From positions 62,001 to 126,000 of the forward strand of contig NZ_JAFIQX010000004.1 in NCBI RefSeq assembly GCF_017356035.1: 64,000 bases of DNA, given 5' to 3'. Position numbers and translations under genes: made by a program. The notes below the pieces were generated by a model that was not told where the DNA came from, made no database searches, and saw only the letters and a program-made list of their open reading frames with translations. Of the stretch, positions 1 to 8,601 are shown one piece after another (within the stretch, counting starts at the first letter, position 1; every line of letters begins with the position of its first letter). This DNA comes from Longitalea luteola (lineage in GTDB: Bacteria > Bacteroidota > Bacteroidia > Chitinophagales > Chitinophagaceae).

Positions 1-1068
1 ACCATCATCTTTAAACTCCCCGTTTTGATCGATGTTCTTGCCCATGTCTTCCATGCGGTCGCGGGTGGCCATCATGATCCTGCGCGGTGATAACTTTTTA
101 CCCGTTATTGTAGCCGGACAGGCCGCACTGCAGCGACCGCATTCCGTACAGGAATATGCATCGAGCAAATTCCGCCACGTAAGGTCGGTTACTTCTTTGG
201 CGCCGAATGTAGCAGGTGGTGTGGCATTGGCCGGCGCCATCTCCGGCTGCATCGCATACAGCACTTCATTCTGAATGGCAGGCATATTATTCATCTTGCC
301 CATAGGCTGCAGGCGGGAATAGTAAGCATTGGGGAACGCCAGTATAATATGCAGGTGTTTCGAGTAGGGGAGGTAGTTCAAAAAAGCATAAATGCCCAGG
401 ATATGCAGCCACCAGCAGGTTCTTTCAACAGCCACCAGGGCGCTATTGCTTAAACCGTTCAGTAAAGGATGCAGGAGGGAAGAGAAGGCAAAATTACCGG
501 TAGGGTTTTCGCCGTAATGTCCATACCCGCGTTGTTGCAACAGGGTATCGGAGGCATTCATGGTCAAAAAAAGCGTCATCAGTACGATCTCGGTAATGAG
601 AATATAATTGGCATCGCTGCGGGGCCAACCGTTCAGATCGGGACTGGCCAGGCGTTTTACCTTTACTACATTTCTTCTTATAAGGAAAATGACACAGGCC
701 AGTAAAACGGTGATGGCGAGAAATTCAAAAGAGTTGATGAGGAAGGAATAAAAGCCGCCACCGATCTGTGAAAAAATACGATGGGTGCCCAATAATCCAT
801 CTATTATGATCTCCAGTACTTCAATATTGATAATGATGAAGCCGGCATAAATAAAAAAGTGCATCACCGCTACCAGGGGATTGCGGAACATCTTTTTTTG
901 TCCGAACGCGATCAGCAATACATTCTTCCACCGTTCACCCGGCCGGTCAGAAAAGTCGGCGTCTTTTCCTAACAGGATATTCCGGCGGATAGCCATTATC
1001 TTTTTTGTAAACAACCAGATGGCTATGGCCGAAACAATGATAAAAAGGATCTGTGGTATGTATGACAT
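1..1068 (-). CDS. (Fe-S)-binding membrane oxidoreductase subunit, 3' part beyond window
   Basis: Partial gene reading leftwards; 356 codons are present and the frame is open to base 1. The N-terminal 250 or so residues contain several hydrophobic helices, starting MSYIPQILFIIVSAIAIWLF. Near residues 305-316 a ferredoxin-type motif CTECGRCSAACP (CxxCxxCxxxCP) binds a 4Fe-4S cluster. This order, membrane region then ferredoxin motif, matches HdrD/GlpC-like (Fe-S)-binding proteins of Bacteroidota, which normally continue with a second cluster motif and cysteine-rich CCG domains; those would lie outside the window. Role inferred: electron transfer between quinones and a soluble dehydrogenase or disulfide reductase. 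Start chosen at the first ATG before the first membrane helix. The electron partner cannot be seen here. Confidence 0.85.
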   Translation of the reverse strand, partial: MSYIPQILFIIVSAIAIWLFTKKIMAIRRNILLGKDADFSDRPGERWKNVLLIAFGQKKMFRNPLVAVMHFFIYAGFIIINIEVLEIIIDGLLGTHRIFSQIGGGFYSFLINSFEFLAITVLLACVIFLIRRNVVKVKRLASPDLNGWPRSDANYILITEIVLMTLFLTMNASDTLLQQRGYGHYGENPTGNFAFSSLLHPLLNGLSNSALVAVERTCWWLHILGIYAFLNYLPYSKHLHIILAFPNAYYSRLQPMGKMNNMPAIQNEVLYAMQPEMAPANATPPATFGAKEVTDLTWRNLLDAYSCTECGRCSAACPATITGKKLSPRRIMMATRDRMEDMGKNIDQNGEFKDDG

Positions 1069-1086
1069 AGCACTAAGATAACGCTA

Positions 1087-1318
1087 ATTAGCTAATTTGC
1101 TAATTTGCTGATGTGCTAATGAAATACAGGCTCAAGGCTGAAGGCTCAAGGCTGAAGGCTCAAGGCTGAAGGCGTAAGGAAAAACGCACAGCATTCGGCA
1201 ACCGGTAACCGGCAACCGGTAACTGGTAACCGGTAACCGGCAACTGGTAACCGGTAACCGGCAACTGGCAACCGGTAACCGGTAACTGGTAACTGATAAC
1301 CGGCAACCAGCCTCGGAA
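1087..1318. repeat. Three consecutive word arrays (8-nt, 7/14-nt, 7-nt)
   Basis: Between the bestrophin stop and the Fe-S gene start. First come 8-nt words related to GCTAATTT (about 1087-1120), then GGCTCAA/GGCTGAA alternating (1129-1173), then about 16 copies of a 7-nt word GTAACCG with GCAACCG and GTAACTG variants (1197-1313). No coding potential is supported; an open frame here only reads the repeats. Confidence 0.92.
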
Positions 1319-1319
1319 A

Positions 1320-2324
1320 TTACATTTGAATATAGTGATCGGGAACGCGGGCTGGTGGTATTTTTTCGAGCCCAAGCATTTCCTTCAGATCTATTTCGAT
1401 CGTACGGCTGATGGTACTGATGGGCACATCGTTGGCCGCGCCTTCAAAGGGGTTTTCAGTGCTCTCACCAATATCTTCCAGGGTTAAGAAGATCCAGCTT
1501 ACAATGATGCTGAAAGGAATGTTCAACCAGATAAAATGGGGGCCCAGCTTCGAGAACTCGTTGAGCATACCAAGCGGTATCAATACGGTCAAAATGCTAA
1601 AAAAGAAACGGCTGAGGGTGGAGTACTGGCGGGGGTAGGGAAAATTCTTGATGCGCTCACTGCCGCCCTGGTGATCGTAAAAGTCCTTGAGCTGTTGTTG
1701 CAATTCCAGGTATTTCAATTCGGTGATCCGGCCCTGTTCATGCAGTTGGCGAAGGTCGGCCGATTGCAGGGTGAGTATATGGGTGGCAATATTCTTTCTG
1801 TTTTTTACCGATTGCCATTCGTCTTCGGTCAAAAACTCTTTAATATCTTCTGCCAGGGTCGACTTCCATTCGGGCACCGAATAAAATTTAGCATATTCAA
1901 TGTACTGTGGACAGATCCGCGCATTTTCCCATTGTCTTTTTTCCCTGAGCTGATGGCGCAAAGCGGTGATCCAGGCCAAATGGCGGAACAGGATCCGCTG
2001 GTGGATCTCTTTCAGCAGATGTTCCTGCGGATGACGGATAAAATCAAGGGTCATGATGCCAAACGTACGGCTTGAGTTCACGATCCTGCCCCAGATCTGA
2101 CGGGCTTCCCAGGAGCGGCCATAAGTAGCATTATTGCGAAAGCCTGCGATCAACGCCGATGCTGTACCTATCAGTAAGATCGGCGGCCAGGGAATGAGGA
2201 TCCATTTTGTACCGGTAATTGCAAATACAACCGTAGGCACAACGGCCAACACAATAAGTACATAAATCTTCCTCCGTGTCCAGTATATAAATTCCTGAAG
2301 GGTATAATTTCTACCAGAATGCAT
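1320..2324 (-). CDS. Bestrophin family anion channel
   Basis: 334 residues, the normal length for bacterial bestrophins (RFP-TM family, formerly UPF0187). The N-terminal region has two hydrophobic helices followed by the family-typical stretch FRNNATYGRSWEARQIWGRI near residues 63-82. A second hydrophobic pair lies near residues 240-285, with the acidic LTLEDIGESTENPFEG segment typical of the family after it. Bacterial members form pentameric ion channels in the inner membrane; the conducted ion here is not predictable. The gene is divergent from the PyrR-like gene and its 3' end abuts the word array at 1087-1318. Confidence 0.88.
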   Translation of the reverse strand: MHSGRNYTLQEFIYWTRRKIYVLIVLAVVPTVVFAITGTKWILIPWPPILLIGTASALIAGFRNNATYGRSWEARQIWGRIVNSSRTFGIMTLDFIRHPQEHLLKEIHQRILFRHLAWITALRHQLREKRQWENARICPQYIEYAKFYSVPEWKSTLAEDIKEFLTEDEWQSVKNRKNIATHILTLQSADLRQLHEQGRITELKYLELQQQLKDFYDHQGGSERIKNFPYPRQYSTLSRFFFSILTVLIPLGMLNEFSKLGPHFIWLNIPFSIIVSWIFLTLEDIGESTENPFEGAANDVPISTISRTIEIDLKEMLGLEKIPPARVPDHYIQM

Positions 2325-2406
2325 AACAAGCAGTTTTAGCGTGGTTAATGAATGTGCATGGCAAGCAGGGTGATCCCGATCGTGTGCGACAAATTTGCAC
2401 TAAAAA

Positions 2407-2438
2407 TTGATCAGGGAGAAAATTTTCATTTAGATTTG
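2407..2438 (+). promoter_or_regulatory. Bacteroidota-type promoter for the PyrR-like gene
   Basis: TTG at 2407-2409, 21-nt spacer, then TAGATTTG at 2431-2438, matching the TAnnTTTG -7 consensus. The ATG is only 11 nt further on, so the leader would be very short. Confidence 0.55.
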
Positions 2439-2449
2439 ACCCAAAATTC

Positions 2450-2947
2450 ATGGCGCGTAATTATATACTTGATAAGGAAGCAGTAGCCCGGAAATTACAA
2501 CGAATGGCTTATGAGATCATAGAAAATAACCTGGATGAACAGCAGATCATCCTTGCCGGGATCCGGGATAACGGAAGCGCCATTGCCCGCACGATCGAAA
2601 AGCTGTTACGCTCCATAAACAGCAATATCGCCATCTGGAATATCGATATTTCCCTCGACAAAAAATCGCCGCATGATATCAGGTTGAGCGGTGAAACCGA
2701 TTTTACCGACAAAGTGATCATCGTAATTGACGATGTGGCCAACAGCGGCAGAACGATGCTGTATGCCATAAAACCATTTCTGGCCTACCTGCCTAAAAAG
2801 ATCCAGACGCTGGCACTGGTTGAACGCACGCATAAGGCCTATCCTGTAAATACCGATTATGTTGGTTTATCGGTAGCAACCACTTTACAGGAACATATTT
2901 TCGTAGAAGTGGAAGGCGATGTTATTACGGGAGCCTATATGGAATAG
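2450..2947 (+). CDS. PyrR-like phosphoribosyltransferase
   Basis: 165 residues with the PRPP-binding loop IDDVANSGRT at residues 93-102 and the flanking strands of a type I phosphoribosyltransferase fold. The order of motifs (GIRDNGSAIA near 37-46, DISLDKK near 66-72, final YVGLSVATTLQEHIFVEV) resembles PyrR, the bifunctional pyrimidine regulator/uracil phosphoribosyltransferase. No other pyrimidine gene is adjacent, so a regulatory role is not supported by context. Divergent from bestrophin; its own promoter lies just upstream. Substrate base and any RNA-binding function are inference only. Confidence 0.8.
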   Translation: MARNYILDKEAVARKLQRMAYEIIENNLDEQQIILAGIRDNGSAIARTIEKLLRSINSNIAIWNIDISLDKKSPHDIRLSGETDFTDKVIIVIDDVANSGRTMLYAIKPFLAYLPKKIQTLALVERTHKAYPVNTDYVGLSVATTLQEHIFVEVEGDVITGAYME

Positions 2948-3060
2948 GGAGAATAGAATTTCTATCATACTTTGGAAGGCACGGTTTATGCATTAGAGGA
3001 ACCGTCAAACCATAAAATTCTATAACTTCAACCTTCAACACTAACAACAAATTGAGCACT

Positions 3061-4794
3061 ATGGATGATGCAATTAAGCAGCGTGTACAAGTTTGGAAAG
3101 ACGGAAATTACGATGATGCCGCCAAACAGGAAATAGCCAGGCTCGAACAGGAAAACCCCGCCGAGCTGGCCGATGCTTTTTACCGCAACCTGGAATTTGG
3201 CACCGGTGGTTTACGCGGAATTATGGGCATAGGCACCAACCGCATTAATAAATATACGGTGGGCATGGCCACCCAGGGTTTTGCCAATTACCTGTTGCAA
3301 ACCTACCCCGGAGGCGTTGTTCGCATTGCGATTGCGCATGATAGCCGCAACAACAGCCGCCAGTTTGCCGAGATCACGGCAAATGTTATGGCAGCCAACG
3401 GTATTAAAGTTTTCCTGTTTGAAGCATTGCGTCCTACACCCGAACTGAGCTATGCCATCCGGCACCTGGGCTGCCAGGGTGGTGTGGTTTGTACCGCTTC
3501 GCATAATCCGAAAGAATATAACGGCTATAAAGCATACTGGAATGATGGCGGGCAATTGGTGCCGCCACACGACAAAAACGTCATAAAGGAAGTTGAAAAG
3601 ATCGGTTCTGTAGATGAAGTGAAGTGGAATGGGGGCGAAGCCAACATTACGATCATCGGGAAAGAAATGGACAATGCGTATATCGACATGGTAAAAAGCC
3701 TGAGCGTGTATCCCGAAGTGATCACCCGCCAGCGCGACCTGAAGATCGTTTATACGCCAATACATGGAACCGGTATCATGCTGGTGCCTGAGGTGTTGCA
3801 ACGTTTTGGTTTTGCCAATGTGTCTATTGTGGAAGAACAGGCTAAGCCCGATGGTAATTTCCCTACGGTGATCTATCCCAACCCCGAGGAAAGCGAGGCC
3901 ATGAGCATTGGTTTGAAAAAAGCAAAGGAACTGGATGCCGATATTTTACTGGGCACTGATCCCGATGCCGACCGCGTAGGTATTGCCATTAAAGACAAAC
4001 AGGGCAACTGGATGTTGATGAACGGCAACCAGACCGCCGTACTGGCCTTCAACTATATCATCGAAGCGCGCAAGGCCAAAGGCATAGCCCAAAAGAACGA
4101 TTTTGTGTGCAAGACCATTGTTACAACGGATATGATCGACCGCATTGCAGCCGATAACAATGTGAAATGCTACAATGTACTCACCGGCTTCAAATGGATC
4201 GCCGAACTGATCAAGGAAAAAGAAGCCAGCGAAAATTATATCGTGGGCGGTGAAGAAAGTTACGGTTTAATGATCGGCAGCCAGCTGCGCGATAAAGATG
4301 CGGTTTCTGCCGTAGCGCTTCTGTGCGAAATGGCAGCCTACGAAAAAGACAAGGGCAGGACCCTGTACGAAAAACTGATCGACCTGTATGTGCAATACGG
4401 TTATTATAAAGAGCATTTGATCTCCATCACTAAAAAAGGCATGAACGGTCAAAAAGAGATCGCCGACATGATGGATGGCTATCGCAACAATCCGCCTGTG
4501 ACCATTAACGGTTCACCGGTCGTTCAATTGCTCGATTATGAACTGCGCAAGGGCAAGAACCTGCAAACCGGGGAGGAGTGGGATATCACCCTGCCAGTTT
4601 CCAATGTGCTGCAATTCATTCTGGCCGATGGCAGCAAGATCTCAGCCCGCCCCAGCGGTACCGAGCCCAAGATCAAATTCTACTTCAGCGTAAATACGAC
4701 CATAAAAAGCGCTGCCGAATTCGATTCTATCCAGGTTCATGGTGAGTTGGATAAGCGTATCCAGGGAATTATTCAGGATTTGGGCTTGAAGTAA
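3061..4794 (+). CDS. Phospho-sugar mutase (phosphoglucomutase/phosphomannomutase family)
   Basis: 577 residues from ATG 3061; a TTG nine bases upstream is a less likely start. It carries all four alpha-D-phosphohexomutase signatures in order: the phosphoserine loop CTASHNPKEYNGYK (catalytic Ser near residue 148), the Mg-binding DPDADRVGIA near 305, the sugar-specificity loop GGEESYG near 400, and the phosphate-binding RPSGTEPKIKFY near 530. Length and motifs fit the PgcA-like long form that interconverts glucose-1-phosphate and glucose-6-phosphate. Cytoplasmic, feeding glycogen, trehalose and nucleotide-sugar synthesis. Convergent with the OmpH gene, with a bidirectional terminator between. 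Confidence 0.92.
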   Translation: MDDAIKQRVQVWKDGNYDDAAKQEIARLEQENPAELADAFYRNLEFGTGGLRGIMGIGTNRINKYTVGMATQGFANYLLQTYPGGVVRIAIAHDSRNNSRQFAEITANVMAANGIKVFLFEALRPTPELSYAIRHLGCQGGVVCTASHNPKEYNGYKAYWNDGGQLVPPHDKNVIKEVEKIGSVDEVKWNGGEANITIIGKEMDNAYIDMVKSLSVYPEVITRQRDLKIVYTPIHGTGIMLVPEVLQRFGFANVSIVEEQAKPDGNFPTVIYPNPEESEAMSIGLKKAKELDADILLGTDPDADRVGIAIKDKQGNWMLMNGNQTAVLAFNYIIEARKAKGIAQKNDFVCKTIVTTDMIDRIAADNNVKCYNVLTGFKWIAELIKEKEASENYIVGGEESYGLMIGSQLRDKDAVSAVALLCEMAAYEKDKGRTLYEKLIDLYVQYGYYKEHLISITKKGMNGQKEIADMMDGYRNNPPVTINGSPVVQLLDYELRKGKNLQTGEEWDITLPVSNVLQFILADGSKISARPSGTEPKIKFYFSVNTTIKSAAEFDSIQVHGELDKRIQGIIQDLGLK

Positions 4795-4795
4795 T

Positions 4796-4955
4796 GAAGT
4801 CCGAAGTCGGAAATACGAAGTCGGAAGTCAGAAATACAAAATAAAAAAGGAACAAAGTTGACTTATATCTCCTTTGTTCCTTTTCTTATTTAAGTAATTT
4901 TTCAGCCCCCGGATTTCTGACGTCATACTTCAGACCTCCGACCTCAGACTTCGGA
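4796..4955. repeat. Facing heptamer arrays (GAAGTCN) around a terminator
   Basis: At 4796-4838 the heptamer GAAGTCN is repeated with GAAATAC variants; at 4911-4955 the reverse-complement word appears (TCAGACCTCCGACC type). The two arms face each other across the terminator at 4843-4886, making an imperfect inverted repeat of about 40 nt per arm. The same heptamer is found inside the ABC-F gene at 23742-23888. Confidence 0.9.
4843..4886. terminator. Bidirectional intrinsic terminator between mutase and OmpH genes
   Basis: Perfect stem AAGGAACAAAG / CTTTGTTCCTT with a short loop, an A-run on the left and a T-run on the right, so it can serve both convergent genes. Confidence 0.85.
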
Positions 4956-5501
4956 CTATTTCTTGGCGCCGGCGTCTTTGGCGGGTGGCGTAATGCCGAG
5001 TTTCTTATAAACCAGTGGTAAAATATCATCTGCAGCGGGGAAAGAGATCAGCTGTTCTTTGGGCAGAATATAAGCATACCCGTTCTCTTTAGCCACAGCC
5101 TGGGAGGTGGTAACCGCTTTTTCCTGGATCGGGGCCAGCAGTTCCTGCTCGTGCTGGTTCATCATTTGCTGCGCCTCCTGGTTAACGAAATTGGTCCATT
5201 TCAAATACAGTTCATTCAGCTCCTTCCGTTTAACTTCTTTTACGGCAGCCGTCATTTTTATGGAGTCAGCTACAAAGCTTTTTTGTTTGTCAACAAATGC
5301 CTGTTGGTAATCAGTACCCTGTTGAACCAGCGCTTTTTGATATTCCTGCATATCCGTTTGGGCCTTTTTGTATTCAGGCATCGCACTGATCAACTCCTGC
5401 AGGCTGATATAACCTATTTTGTTTTGTGCATTTCCCTGGAATGCATTGGCCAGCAGACCAATAGTAAAAATTAACACTATCGCTACAAATTGCCTTTTCA
5501 T
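4956..5501 (-). CDS. OmpH/Skp family periplasmic chaperone-like protein
   Basis: 181 residues. N-terminal signal peptide with hydrophobic core (VAIVLIFTIGLLANAF) and probable cleavage after a GNAQ motif near residue 26. The mature protein begins NKIGYISLQELISAMPEYKKA, the typical OmpH opening, followed by a long charged coiled-coil (residues 45-135) rich in Gln and Lys, as in the tentacles of Skp. Known family role: holding unfolded outer-membrane proteins in the periplasm. The C-terminal tail is short and Lys/Ala-rich. It lies 83 bp downstream of the Gfo/Idh/MocA gene on the same strand. Confidence 0.88.
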   Translation of the reverse strand: MKRQFVAIVLIFTIGLLANAFQGNAQNKIGYISLQELISAMPEYKKAQTDMQEYQKALVQQGTDYQQAFVDKQKSFVADSIKMTAAVKEVKRKELNELYLKWTNFVNQEAQQMMNQHEQELLAPIQEKAVTTSQAVAKENGYAYILPKEQLISFPAADDILPLVYKKLGITPPAKDAGAKK

Positions 5502-5584
5502 ATTGGTGGGTTTAAGTTATAGAGTCGCAAAAATAGGCGAATCGCTGCTTTCCTAAAAAAATCCAGCGATTTTATTTAGTCTCT

Positions 5585-6778
5585 TTATGACAACACTTTT
5601 TCGCTGATCTTGCCCGTTTGTTTGTTTTTCAGGATCACTTTTTTAGCGCCGTAATGGGTCACTTCTTCCTTTACCAGGTAGTGATCAGCGTCGTACTCGG
5701 TAAGGTGACTGTCCTTGGTAATCCCGGTCTTGCCGCGCCAGATGTCGAGCTGAACAGGCTCCCACACCTTGCTTTTGGCCGAGCGGTAGGCAGCATCGAG
5801 GATACAGTTCACCACATAACCGTCATAAAAGGTTTCTTTGGGTTCCCGGTTAGCTTCCAGGGCATTGAACATATCCATGAACATATGGTTATAACCCAGT
5901 TCATTCAGTTCATCACCTACCGGAAATAACCAACCGGTATTGCTTTCGGCCTTTTCCGCCACGTAGTCGGCGCCTTTACCGCTGGTAAACATATCGAAGC
6001 CGGTGCGCAGAAAGCTGTTGATCCAGATGGTGCCTTCCGAGCCCATTACTTCATCACGCAGGTCGAGCCCGCCGCGGAAGGTCCAGCTTACTTCAAACTG
6101 GCCAATGGCCCCGTTCTCGTATTTTACCAGTCCAATAGCGTGGTCCTCGGCGTCGATGGGTTTTACCTGGGTATCGGCCCAGCACATCACTTCTACCGGT
6201 TTTATATCTTTCCCTATATAGCTGCGGGTTATTTCCACGCAATGGCAGCCGAGGTCAAGGATACAACCGCCCCCGGCCTGCTCCATATCCCAGAACCAGT
6301 CGCTGTGGGGGCCAGGATGGGTTTCTCTTGATTTTGCCCATAAGATACGGCCCAGGGCTCCGTTCTTTACACTTTCACTAGCCTTGATGAATTTTGGCGT
6401 ATATACAAGGTCTTCAAGGTAACCATTGAAAATACCTGCCTGTTCAACGGCCTGCAGCATACGCTTTGCTTCTTCACCGTTGCGGCCCAGCGGCTTGGTC
6501 GTCATCACCGCTTTGCGGTGTTGGCAACAGAGCATCACCGCGGCCTCGTGCAGGTTATTGGGCAGGGAGATACAAACAATATCTACGTCGGGATGCGCAA
6601 TGGCCTCCTCCATATTGGTGGTATAATGCGAAACGTTGTAATCTTCTGCAAACTTCCTGGCGCTTTCTGTGCGGCGGGAATAGATACTTACGATCTTGTC
6701 ACGGCTTCTGTACCCTTGCAGGGAGTCGGCATAAAACCTGCCGATAAAGCCGGAACCTAGCATTGCAATGCGAGCCAT
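5585..6778 (-). CDS. Gfo/Idh/MocA family oxidoreductase
   Basis: 397 residues. The N-terminal Rossmann fold is clear: MARIAMLGSGFIGRFYADSL contains the GxGxxG dinucleotide motif at residues 8-13, and TTKPLGRN near residues 93-100 corresponds to the family EKP motif. The C-terminal half (from about 125) is the alpha/beta substrate domain; GGGCILDLGCHCVEI near 168-182 carries the conserved D-x-x-x-H. Members oxidise or reduce sugars, inositols or related polyols with NAD(P). The substrate cannot be told. It is upstream of OmpH and downstream of an MFS carrier, separated by a repeat-filled 376-bp gap. Confidence 0.88.
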   Translation of the reverse strand: MARIAMLGSGFIGRFYADSLQGYRSRDKIVSIYSRRTESARKFAEDYNVSHYTTNMEEAIAHPDVDIVCISLPNNLHEAAVMLCCQHRKAVMTTKPLGRNGEEAKRMLQAVEQAGIFNGYLEDLVYTPKFIKASESVKNGALGRILWAKSRETHPGPHSDWFWDMEQAGGGCILDLGCHCVEITRSYIGKDIKPVEVMCWADTQVKPIDAEDHAIGLVKYENGAIGQFEVSWTFRGGLDLRDEVMGSEGTIWINSFLRTGFDMFTSGKGADYVAEKAESNTGWLFPVGDELNELGYNHMFMDMFNALEANREPKETFYDGYVVNCILDAAYRSAKSKVWEPVQLDIWRGKTGITKDSHLTEYDADHYLVKEEVTHYGAKKVILKNKQTGKISEKVLS

Positions 6779-6784
6779 AATAAT

Positions 6785-7065
6785 AGTTTATAGTTTATTG
6801 TTTATGGTTTGTGGTTGTCCTATGTTCAGCCTCAAAAGCAAATTCATCACTCCGCATGGAAAACACCGGAATCTTAGTTTCAAAAGCAAATTCATCATTC
6901 CGCATCGAAAGCACCGGAATCCTGGTCTCAAAAGCAAATTCATCATTCCCCCAAAAGCACCGGAATCTTGGTCTCAAAAGCAAATTCATCATTCCCCCAA
7001 AAGCACCGGAATCCTGGTCTCAAAAGCAAATTCATCATTCCACAAAAGCACCGGAATCTTAGTTT
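6785..7065. repeat. Five-copy 45-48 bp tandem repeat with word-repeat edge
   Basis: Units start at 6833, 6881, 6929, 6975 and 7021 and measure 48, 48, 46, 46 and 45 bp. Each begins CAAAAGCAAATTCATCA and contains CACCGGAATC. No spacer lies between units, so it is not a CRISPR array. On the left, 7-nt words of the TAGTTTA type (6785-6810) run into a copy of GTTGTCCTATGTTCAGCCT, and a similar GTTGTCCTCAGTTCAGCCT follows the last unit near 7076-7094, giving flanking direct repeats. It fills the gap 6779-7154, which holds no supported gene. Confidence 0.93.
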
Positions 7066-7140
7066 ATGGTTTATCGTTGTCCTCAGTTCAGCCTGGAAAA
7101 CAATTTTAAACATTCCACATAACAAACGCCGACATGCTTG

Positions 7141-7182
7141 TAACCTCGTTGCCTTTATGCCTTTATGCCTTTTTGCCTTTCC
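7141..7182. repeat. 8-nt TGCCTTTA word array overlapping the MFS gene 3' end
   Basis: Four to five copies of TGCCTTTA-like words cover the last codons of the MFS gene, so its final residues (RQKGIKA) are read from the repeat. Confidence 0.8.
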
Positions 7183-8387
7183 TTAAATGTAATTATAAAG
7201 AACAGTAAAACTACTGCGGCAAACGCACAGGGTATCCACCAAAAGTTTTGCCATTGTTGTAATGTAAGCCCTTGCGATGTGCCCAGGAATTTATTATACA
7301 CCGAACCTGCTATTGGCGCGCCTACCAGCATGCCCACACCATAGGTAACAAAAATAATGAGGCCCTGTGCCTGTGCACGGATCTGGGGCGTTGCTTTTTT
7401 GTCAACGTAGATCTGTCCGGTAACAAAGAAAAAGTCGTAACAAATACCATGCATAATAACACCGATAATGATCATCGAGGTTACCTGGTCGGGAGCAGCC
7501 AATGCAAACAGGGCATACCGTATGACCCAGGCCAGCATGCCCACTGCCAGCATTTTTTTAACACCCAGGCGAATGAAAAAGAAAGGTATCAGGGTCATGA
7601 ATAAGGTTTCAGACACCTGCCCGAGTATTTGAGTAGAAGCGATCTTTTCGAACCCGGTGGCTGCAAGAAAATGCTGGGTAAAATTATAATATGCCGCCAG
7701 CGGTATACAAATAAGGAATGAACTAAACAGGAAAATAAAGAACGACGGACTGGCCAGTTGTTTAAACGCATCAACCCCAATAATACTGGCTGCAGAAACT
7801 TTTTTTCCCTTGGCCGGTGGTGGCGTATTAGGTAATGTGAAACTAAAAAGACCCAGCAACAGGCTGGCGCCGGCCGTCATATACAGTTGCATACCTGTTT
7901 CTTCGGGCTTCACATTGTCAGCTACAAATTTGTTCAGCACAAAACTGATTATCAAACCGGCAACAATCCAGCCTAAAGTGCCAAAAACCCGGATCAAAGG
8001 AAATTCCTTTTCCTGGTCGGTCATTTTGTGAAAACAAATGGTATTGGCCAGGCTCATGGTTGGCATATAACATAAATTATAGCCCAGCAGTAATAATATA
8101 AACAAGGTTGAATTACCGGTTGCAGAAGGAACAAGGAACATAAAAATAGCGCCTAAAATATGCAGTACGCCCAACACTTTTTGCGTGGCAAAAAAACGGT
8201 CGGCGATGAGGCCTACAAAAAAAGGCGCAACGATGGCGGCGACGGGATTTACCGTATATGGCCAGTGAGTGAGGTCAGCCATATCATGATTACTCATATA
8301 AACACCAATGGTCGTATACCATGATCCCCAGATAAAGAACTCCAGGAACATCATTACAGAAAGTTGAGCGCGCAAAGCAGCTTTCAT
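7155..8387 (-). CDS. MFS transporter, nucleoside:H+ symporter (NupG-like) type
   Basis: 410 residues, about 12 hydrophobic helices, the size of the nucleoside:H+ symporter subfamily of the major facilitator superfamily. The opening, MKAALRAQLSVMMFLEFFIW followed by GSWYTTIGVYM, is characteristic of that subfamily, as is GLIADRFFATQKVLG after helix 2. In Bacteroidota such carriers often neighbour Gfo/Idh/MocA enzymes, as here, and may carry sugars or nucleosides rather than nucleosides alone; substrate is open. Its start faces the MarR/hut promoter region across a 214-bp divergent gap. The C-terminal tail is encoded by an 8-nt word repeat. Confidence 0.85.
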   Translation of the reverse strand: MKAALRAQLSVMMFLEFFIWGSWYTTIGVYMSNHDMADLTHWPYTVNPVAAIVAPFFVGLIADRFFATQKVLGVLHILGAIFMFLVPSATGNSTLFILLLLGYNLCYMPTMSLANTICFHKMTDQEKEFPLIRVFGTLGWIVAGLIISFVLNKFVADNVKPEETGMQLYMTAGASLLLGLFSFTLPNTPPPAKGKKVSAASIIGVDAFKQLASPSFFIFLFSSFLICIPLAAYYNFTQHFLAATGFEKIASTQILGQVSETLFMTLIPFFFIRLGVKKMLAVGMLAWVIRYALFALAAPDQVTSMIIIGVIMHGICYDFFFVTGQIYVDKKATPQIRAQAQGLIIFVTYGVGMLVGAPIAGSVYNKFLGTSQGLTLQQWQNFWWIPCAFAAVVLLFFIITFKERQKGIKA

Positions 8388-8552
8388 ATTTGCTATATTA
8401 TTTTCAGGAATCGCTTGGATTTCGGTTTAAAGATATTGTTTCTGGTCCTTTCAAACACATTTAAGATTGATAAATACCAGTAAGGTGCTGAAGCTTGAAA
8501 ATTACAACAAAAATGTATTAGCAGGCCGCGATCAATGCCTTCCGAATTATAT

Positions 8553-8582
8553 TTTGAATAACAGGGAGTATTTGTACATTTG
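8553..8582 (+). promoter_or_regulatory. Promoter of the marR-hutH-hutU transcript
   Basis: TTTG at 8553-8556, 18-nt spacer, TACATTTG at 8575-8582 (TAnnTTTG consensus). Transcription would start near 8589, inside the palindrome at 8581-8598, leaving a leader of roughly 12 nt. Confidence 0.7.
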
Positions 8583-8598
8583 TATAAGCACTTATACA
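8581..8598. promoter_or_regulatory. Putative MarR operator: perfect 8+2+8 palindrome
   Basis: TGTATAAG-CA-CTTATACA is a perfect inverted repeat. It starts inside the -7 element and ends 3 nt before the regulator's ATG, the classic position for autorepression by a MarR-type winged-helix dimer. Confidence 0.7.
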
Positions 8599-8601
8599 TT
8601 T

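Noticed and set aside
1160-1375. 71-residue protein rich in QLPVTGY
   Set aside because: It is the translation of the GTAACCG heptamer array between two genes.
1536-2075. 179-residue plus-strand frame
   Set aside because: Antisense shadow of the bestrophin gene, which has clear family motifs.
6833-7065. Coding sequence or CRISPR in the 45-48 bp repeat
   Set aside because: Open frames on both strands only reflect the repeat; unit lengths are not multiples of three and there are no variable spacers.
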